Assembly: GCF_030463565.1 (NCBI RefSeq)
Contig: NC_134649.1
Coordinates: 1,188,001-1,252,000 of the forward strand
Length of the DNA: 64,000 nucleotides
Direction of reading: 5' to 3'
DNA from: Pelecanus crispus
Taxonomy: Eukaryota; Chordata; Aves; Pelecaniformes; Pelecanidae
Positions 12,602 to 21,600 of this stretch are shown here, in pieces. Within the stretch, counting starts at the first letter, position 1. Every line of letters begins with the position of its first letter. The position numbers were made by a program, and so were the translations under genes. The notes beneath the pieces are model-generated. The model was not told the DNA's origin. It did no database searches and worked only from the letters and a program-made list of their open reading frames with translations.

Positions 12602-15600
12602 CCAGTATGGACTACCAGTTTTTAGTTTCTCTGAAATGTATACCTTTTCAGTTGGGATAGGGTACAGTATGAGTAGTCAAACGCATTCAGTGTGTCCACG
12701 GTTTAAAAGACGTGGAGGACAACTGACTTCAGATTTTTTTGAAACTGGATAGTTCTAGAAGGTTGGTGTGCATGCTTACTGTAGCCTGGAGTTCTGCTTC
12801 CACGGAACTGGGTAACAAACTGCACTGCCTTCTGTAAGTCTGGGGAACGAGGCTGCTGCAATAGATGGTGTTAGAAATGTGAGGTTTGAACCTGCTCCTT
12901 AACGTGCTATATTTTTATTGTTGGCTTCGGTCTGTTCAGAATAACACTTTCTGTAAACTGCAGCAACTGGTTCAAAAAGCTTTTGAGACTATTTGTGAGC
13001 AATATTTGATCAAAGAGAAATATGCATGAAACGCAGGTTGTATACACTTGTTTTTAAAATAATTATTCATTTTATGATAACTAGAAGCTATCTAGAAAAA
13101 AAAAAATTGTATGGTTATAGCAGGTTGCCAAAAATGAAATGCAGCACTACAGATACTGGCTTCTCCAGACTGTTTTACATGTAGCTCTGCTGAATTCCAA
13201 CTTATAAGAGGTTTATGCTACCTTTGATGGGCCTAATATGATTAACTTGCAAAAAATGAGTAAACAGTCAGAGTTAAGGGGTGCTTGGAAAATAAGAAGG
13301 GCAGCTGAGAGTGTTCTGGAGGGAAGATATGGCACTGAATAACAAAATTGAGAAGAGCATGTGTTTTTAAATGAGAGATACGCAAGCAGTCTCATCAGAG
13401 ATGCTCTCAAAACAGTACCTCAACTTGGGAGTTACTGTTTTTTCTTCTAATAAAAGCCTTGTTCTTAATCTAAACATACTGCTCAAAAGCATATGCTCCT
13501 GCTGCATGCCTCTTGTGGCATCCTCTGCTATCTTTGGCACAGCTAGTAGCGCTCTCACAAGCTACTTCAAGTCCTAAATGTCAGGCGGCATGTGAACACT
13601 GCCTACATGCCAGTTGTCTAGGGCTGTAACAACACTGCAATGGCTACACCGGCTCGAGCCGGAGATTTTCTTAACCTCTTCTGCTGTCTGATGGTCACCA
13701 GTAACATGTGCTTAGGGGTAATCAAGTGAGTCAAGTCTAGAAGGCTGTTCTCCCCCAAATACCCTTTTTGCTTCTAGCAGTCCGTAATTAAGGGACTTCA
13801 GAGCTGTAGGCTGTATCCATGTGATGGGTTTAATAACCCTTTGTAGGACTGTCTTATATTTATCTAATACCTTCTGAACCATTTGGACTTCTGGCATCCC
13901 CATCATCTTGTGGCAGCGTGTTCTCATTTTAATTCAGTACTGTGTTGAAGAGGGGAGGAAAGAGGATGACTCCTCCTGTCTCTTTAGAGTCTGCTGCTTT
14001 GGTTTTTTGGTCTTTTTCATCTGTCTTGAGGAAAGATTGATTAGCTCTGAGCTTCATTCAGCTTTTATCACTAGCGATACCCCTGCCACATTTCCCCTCT
14101 TCTTCCTGCCCAGTTGGCAGCAAGAGAAAGCCCTTGTCTGCCTGGTTACTCCTGGTGTAGAAGCTGTTGTATGCTACCAGCTGTTCTTTGGTCTCTCTAC
14201 CTCTTCTAGTTTTATTGTGTGCCTTCTGAGGTCACGCTGCCTGACCAGGCACAGGAGACATATGTGTATATAATCCGGACTTGGTTTTGTTCCTTTTGCT
14301 AATAATGTTTGATGGTTTAATTGAATCTTGATAGGAATGCTGCTTCTCACAGCTAAGTTAGTGACCAAGCTGCTTGAGCAATAGTGGCTGATTTCATACC
14401 GTTTTCCAACATACTTACTTTTCACACTTTAATCTCTTCATTTACTTTTTTAGTACTAGTTGCCTTGTATTAGGAGAGACTTCGATTTCTTATAGCTTGG
14501 TTACAACTGTTGTTTTATCAGTAAACTGGCACCTAATCTCCTTTTTCTGGCACTCACAAATTTATTGAACTCAAATATCTGAGATCCAGTGGTAGCTACC
14601 TTCATTCTCTGCTGCTCATATCTTAACCAACTGTTAAAGGGAGGTTCTAGCAGACCTCTAAGTCCCTTTAAAAGGCACATGGATTTTGGGAAAGTAAAAT
14701 ACTCGTTATTGTCACAACATTTTTATCTACCTGGTCATGGACTCCTAACTGTTGTGGAGGAAGTAAACCTTCCAAAGTCTTGGTTTTTTCCTGGTATCAT
14801 TTGTCTGTATTGAATTCTATTTTCTAAGCTATTTTTATTTTCTACTGACAGTTTTCTAGGCACGTCTGAGAAGACACTCCAGTTTAGAGCTCTGAGCATT
14901 ACCACCAACTCTTTTGTGCAAGGATTGCTGGCTTCTTGAGCTGGTACCCAAGGTTCTGTGACAGATACTTGATTATCTGTCTTCTGATGAATGTCTGTGG
15001 AAAGGTGAAGCGCAGTCTTTCAGTACGTTGTCTTCTATGGCATCCTCTTTAGTCTCGCCGTTTGATCGTGAACACAGTCCTGGTTTGGATACTGAGGTTG
15101 GAAGTTCAGTATTGTGCTTTTGTGGCATGGACTGCTTATTTTCCTTCTGAGTCTGTCACCTTTGATGTATAGCATTTCGTCATTGTGAGCTGTTCTGTAA
15201 GCTGTAATACTGTTTGTTTTCTACCGATTATCTTGTTTCTACACAATTTCAGATGGTTATGTCAGTAGTTCATTTATTTTTGGCTTTCTAATTGTCTCAC
15301 ATTTTGATCCCCAATACTTGAATATTCTTGTTATAGCTGCGTGTTCTTGTTCTGCTAAAATAAAACCCTGCAGTGGGGGCTGGGTTAGCTTCTTACCAGA
15401 ACCGATAGCTGGCCCTGCTTCTTTGAGGAGGTGATGTCTGACTACAGTGGGATGCATCCTTTCAATTTGAACTGTGAGATCTTTAGCACCTTGCAGCTCT
15501 GTTCACTCTTTTAATTAAAAACTCTTTTCACAGAAGCTTCCTTGAAACTTCCATGCTGCTTTTTGGTTTTGCTGTCAGTTTTCAGTGAAAAATGCCAGCC

Positions 15601-18600
15601 AATAGAGAAATATGCGAATGAAGAACAGCAGCTGGGCTGTACTTGCTGTATAAAGAGAAGTCAATGAAAGCTTTTATACTGCTTCTATACAGCAGTACAG
15701 GGCTTGCTGTCCATAGCGTAGTTGTGAAGTGGCACAAAAGGATGGGTTTTAATCTATCCTAGATACATTTCACCTTTTTGCGCCGCTTCAGAGCTTGCAT
15801 TCCCTTTGTCCTTGGAGGAAGGCATTATCTGCTGTCGTGAGGAACATGCACGGTGTTCTCCAGCTGTATGTCTCAAAATGAGAGTCTTCTTGGTCTGATT
15901 AATGGCATCTAGCTATTCTAAGATGTGCTGCTCATCTCGGGCTACAACTTCTATCAGCAGGGCTGTCTATAAACCTCTGTGATACAGATGCTGCATCTTT
16001 CTCCTGGATATCAAGTGCACTGCATGCTTTAATTCCTGTACACAACAGCAGCACTTCACCTTGCACAGCTGCCTTCACCTAGTGATGAGTATTATTATTC
16101 CAGATAGCCTGCTGTACGGGCTGTCAAAAATCTGCCAAATGCTAATGTTTTGTCTCTAACCTTAGCTCTTTCTGTTTGTTCCCTAACTCAGATTTGTCTT
16201 TTAGACTTTGCAAACAGATCGCTGCTTTGACTTGAAGCAGAGGCATATGACTTGAAATATAAGGAATTGGGAAGTATAAGCAATGAGGTGGGAGAGCACA
16301 AGCAACTGCCTAGAATGATTTACGCTAGACTTCGTGCTTCAGTAACACAGATGTGGTTTACTGTCTTAATTGCGGTAGTTCTTCAAGTAATTTTATATTG
16401 CCTGCCTGTTCCAGTTTTTTAAGACTCTGCTTCTAGACTAATGCTTAACATTATTTTTATCTTGTGATTTTAATTCTGGAAAGAACTCCCTGTTCCTCCT
16501 TGTTTACTCTAGGTTTGGAAGAAAAGACTTTCTCTTCAATACACAAGTCTGTTATCAGTGACTTGACTTGGCAGTTGTTCCTTCTTCCTGGAGAGAGATG
16601 ATCTTTATTCTGCCCACAGTTTAAGCCTAATGCTTGTTTGACTTGAAGCTTGAAAAAAGCCTTACTCTTCCTATCTTCAGACCTTCCTAGAAACTCTGCC
16701 TACTTCCTGACCCAGATAAAGCCAGTTCAAAGCCTGAATACAAGAGTCACTTGAGATAGTGGTGAATTTCCAAGGAAATAATCTTGTTCTGGTAAAGAGT
16801 TTTATGCACACAATCTGCAATTTTTTTGAGGGGTTTGACTGGACTCCTATTAACAGTGAGCAAATTGAAATGTGCCTAGTAGAACTCTTAATTAAAACTT
16901 TCAAAAAATGGTTAGTAAATACACAAAGTTCAGATAATAACAAAAATACCTGTTAGGACAGTTTAATTTTGTCATTGGTACTCTTGACCTATCTGAATAT
17001 TTACATGTTGTATGCATTGTATTTCAGGTGTCTTAAAATTTTGGAAGTACAGCTTTTCATTTGGAATAAAATTAAGGGCTAAAGATAGAGACACTTTAGA
17101 GAAGTGTGAAGTGTGTAAATTAGAAAGACTAAGGGTTGAGAGGAGCATTTGGAAGAAGATAAGTATTAGGGAGAATGCTATTTAGTACTGTTCCAAATGT
17201 TTCTAATAAGTGGCAAGTGTAATCGTGATCTCCCCTAAAAGTTGACGATGGAGTTGTAGGCGGTCCATGCAGCTTCATGCATATAATTCTGATAGTGCTA
17301 TTTAAACTTCCCTCTACTGCTGTAGTGGTAAAACTGCGTGGTTTTTTTCAATACTTTACTGGAAGTTAATTCGGTTGGCTGAGGTTTATCCGGTAATTCC
17401 CAGCACTTCTGTTTCCTCGTCCCATACTCTGTCTCTGAGTGATCCCTGAAATACAGAAATGAAATACAGAAATAAACCACCTACAAGTCTAGTGTAGTTT
17501 CTCAAGAGCACTTGGAAAGTATGAAACATCTGTAGATGTTACTTGTGTAAGTGTCAGTCAGTGCTGTTTTTAAATACTCATGTGTCCTTGGCGTGCCTTC
17601 CGGGGTTTTGTAGGTTTAAGTTAGTGATTTCCCCCCCAAAATGGTGAATTATAACCCGTTAAATAAAAAATCTTGTAGCATCATAACTGTGATGCTAAAT
17701 CATATCTGACACTTCTTTCGTGTGCTTTTATCTAAATACTCCATAGGCCACTGAGTATTTGCTCATTGTTCTGAATTTAGTGGACAATTTTTCTGTCTTT
17801 CTACTTTCGATTCTTTAAGTACCACTATCTTTATATGTGCAATAATTTGTGTTCTTCTTGCAGGAAAACAAAAAAGAACAAACAGAAAAGTAAGTATGTC
17901 CTTTTTCTGTATGGAAGTGGATATCCTTAGTGAAGGATGCTTAGTTGGAATAACACCTTAAATCTGCCTCAACTAAGTTTACTTACTATTGCCTCGTGTT
18001 GTTCCTCTTGGACTTCAGATGTCTCTTCCTCTCGATCAGGAGGAATGCATCCTTTTCTGGTTTGTACACAAACTACTTGCTTCAGTCTGTCAAGATTTGA
18101 CCTCTTGCAAATTAAAAGCAAAGTGATGTCTCCGTGGAGCCGTTGAAATAATTTAAAGTCAAACTGATGTTTTGTTATTGAGATGGAGACGTGACATGCC
18201 TGCAAAGATGAGTTGCTGGTTCCAAAAATTCTTCTGAAGAATGTTACAGAAACTGACATATCGGTTTGTTCTTAATGCAGAAACTGCCATCTTCAGATAA
18301 GTGTAAATATAGGAGTTTAGACTGTCACAAATAGCTGGAACTTCAGAATACAAGTAATATTTAAAACAAGAAAAAAAAGTGAAAAGGTGACCTGAGAGAA
18401 GTCTGAGTCTTACTTTTAAATCCTTCTAAATCTTTTTTTACTAATATTTCTTACTGACTTACCAGATTTCTTAAGCAGCATAATGTCTGGGTTTTTTTCC
18501 TGTACAGCTCCAGGAATTGGAGAAGGGAGCAGTACCAGTGAGACTCCTCAGCCTCCTAGGAAGAAGAGGGCTCGAGTAGATCCAACGGTTGAAAGTGTAC

Positions 18601-21600
18601 GTATTTCTGATTCTCACAGGACTCTTGACAGAAAACAGGAAGGTTGCTTTGCTCAGAAACAGACAGCAATACTTTGTCCTGCAGTATGGCAGTGTGAAAT
18701 GTTACAACTTGCAAAGCTAAGGTTCCCAAGTGGCCTTGAAAAAACTAAGTTCTTTCCTTGTTCCCTGTGGAGCGTACAGGAATTCCTGTAATAATTCCTC
18801 AGTCCAGGTGTATTTCAGTTGTGAAAACAAGGAATATGGGTGACTCCTTAGCTTGGACAGTTGTCTGAAAGTAATTGGTCTGGCTTCACTTTTTTTAGGA
18901 AGAAACATTTATGAACAGAGTTGAAGTAAAGGTGAAAATCCCAGAGGAGCTGAAACCATGGCTGGTAGATGACTGGGACTTGATCACCAGGCAAAAGCAG
19001 GTAATTTGTCAAAAGAACAGTCTGGCCATGTATAGGCAAGGACAATAAACCCCAAATTTCGTATCCTCTTAAGTGCACTGTAGTGAAATCTCTTGTAGAG
19101 TTTGACAGCAGCCTGATGGCTTGCTTGACAGTTCTCATTCCCGCTGGATTTTAACCAAAGGTCACCTGTGAGTAGGAATGTGGCTCAGCAGAGTTGCCTG
19201 TAAATTGGTAGAATAGCCTTGGTCTAATTGAGGATAAGCTAGAAAGGCAAATAATTAAAAAAAAAACAACCCTTATTTAAGTTTTAAGTGTGGTGTTAAC
19301 TCTATACTTGGCCTGCTGGTATGTTTTGAACAGTTTACTTTGATAGAGAATGGGTCTGCAGGAACATCATGTGTGATGCATATTTTACCCCGGCTCCTTC
19401 CTGCCTTGTTTACATGTCACTCACTGCCAAGTTCTGTATCTTAAGTTGTTTACAGCTCTGACAGAACGCTGTCGCTTAGGGTAGCAGTTCTTAACTTCTG
19501 CCAGGCTGGATCCATATAAACCTTCCTGATACAGTAAATTAAACTTTGATTTCCATTTTAAAAGTATAAAATGTTTTCATGAACTTAAAACATATTAATG
19601 AATCCTGATTTGTTTCTTGTGTGAAACTGCTTACTAAAATCAGCAAGAAGCATAGAAAATGATACTGTTGAAAACTGTTTGCTGTTGTTTGGTAGGTTGC
19701 AATTGCATGCTGTAGCTTACTGCTACTCCGAGGTACTGTCTCTGTTCTTGCAATCCCAGACACGTAAAAATCTTGTTCAAGTCATGCATGGATAAGGCTG
19801 ACTTTTCTTGGTGAATGTCAGACTTGTATCAGCAGTAAAGGTGCTTAAGCACTGCTATGTGTTACACTGACTCCAGTACTGGAGAATTTTTTTTTTTCCC
19901 CCCCTGAATGTCTTCAGACTGTAGTGCCCTTGTGAAAAGGAATAGATAAATGAACTGGGGCGCATGCCTCAAAAAACCCAAAAAAAACCCCAAACAAAAC
20001 AAAAAAACCCCCCAAACCCAACCCAAAAAACCAAAACCCCCAAAAAACCCAAAACAAACCAAACACCCTGGTACATGAATTCACCGTACTACTGAGCCTT
20101 GCCATATACAACTGAACTAGTGTCTGTGGGTACAGATGATCTTATTAAAGATGGAAGTTAATCCCTGGTGAATCACGGCTGGGAATATTTGTCTTCAATC
20201 CTGTAAGCTCTGATGTAGCTCTAACGCTCCTCAGGCTGTGCAGGCAGTGAAACTTCCCAGCAGGCGCGTGGCAAGGCAAATGTTAAATGGAAACGTGGAT
20301 ATAGTCGCTGTTATGGGTGGGTTTTGGTATGCACAACTAAAACAGTTGGGTGTTCCTTTAATAACACTTAACATCTTAACCTGTTAATTTTATTCTAGAA
20401 ATGTCCTTATGTATAATTTTATTCTAGAAATGTCCTTATGTATGTCGATTTAAATTTAGTGTGCAGATATAAATGTCTGCATAAATGAGACAACTTGTAT
20501 TTGTTTGGTTTTGCTTCTTGTGTAGCTCTTCTATCTTCCTGCCAAGAAGAATGTTGACTCCATTTTAGAGGATTATGCAAACTACAAAAAATCACGAGGA
20601 AATACTGATAACAAGTAAGTAGTGGTCATCTCGAACCTTAAATACTTCTTTTGCTGTTGTTGTTGTTGGACTTGTATTTCACGGAAAACTTAGCAAGGTT
20701 GTTAAACATGGCCCAGCCCTATGTCCAGCTTCATGTTCCAAGGCCAAGGTGATCGAGGAGTTTAGAAATCTTTGAGAATTCAATTCAAGAATGCAGTTCT
20801 GCTTTCTGGGTATTCTTTCTGCTTCCCCCACTTTCCCTAAGCCTTGTCTTAAAGGAAGCTGACATAAGCCAAGGGAATAGTTCTCCACCCCTTCATTCTG
20901 GCTCAGGCTTCCTGCGTTGGGTGAATAAATTCAGTGGCACTTGCTGTGTATGAGCTGACCAAACTATCAGAAAAGCTACCTAGCAGATGAGCAGAGTGTT
21001 ACTGTATGGGTGGACTCTCCTGGAGGTAGAGGGGTGGGGGACAGGGAGGTAGATGATGACTTCTAAAAGAATCAGATGGGCAGAGCTAATTACCTTGAGG
21101 TGATAGCTTTGAAGATTCGTATTTGTAATTACCCCAGCAGTCCAGCCCTGACAACAAACAAGGTGTGTTTATTCTTGCACAAAGCTTTCCTGTTTTAAAG
21201 GGAGAGAAACTAGAAGTGTGGAGTTACCTTCTTCCATTCAAGAGGAAGCGTATTTTTGACTTGTCAGGGTGTTTTAACATTCTTTTATGTAATTGTCCTA
21301 ATGTCTGTTCTAAATTTGTTTGCAGGGTGGAGTGAGGGTTGTACTTCTCAGATTTGCAGTGTCACTGCTAATTCCTACACAGTTACTCCTCAGTTAGTTG
21401 TGAAGTTGGAGGCCTGCAGGAGCATGGCATTGAGAGGCCTAGTTAGAAAGGGTCGGTTGCCTGAAATATTGGGTGACTGTGCCGCTCCGTTAAGCAGGAG
21501 TTCAGTCTGATTACTTACAGTATTGTACTCTTAAACTGATGTGAGTTGGGATTAACTTTGGTCGAAAACACAAGAGCTGGTTAAGTGCCCTTAGAAATAC

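Larger units (their letters stand above)
9662..17863 (+). other. MORF4L1: MORF4L1 intron 5 (8.2 kb, largest)
   Basis: This is the longest intron of the gene in the window. It starts with an A/C-only tract and carries T-runs of 24 (10659-10682) and 28 (12568-12595). The first T-run leads into TTCTCTAG, which resembles a strong but apparently unused acceptor. The remainder is unique AT-rich sequence with no recognised feature. Confidence 0.8.

Noticed and set aside
18208..18222. ATG AGT TGC TGG TTC reads MSCWF, like the alternative UACA start MMSCWF
   Set aside because: It lies in MORF4L1 intron 6, 30 kb upstream of the UACA promoter, and the frame stops five codons later. Coincidence.
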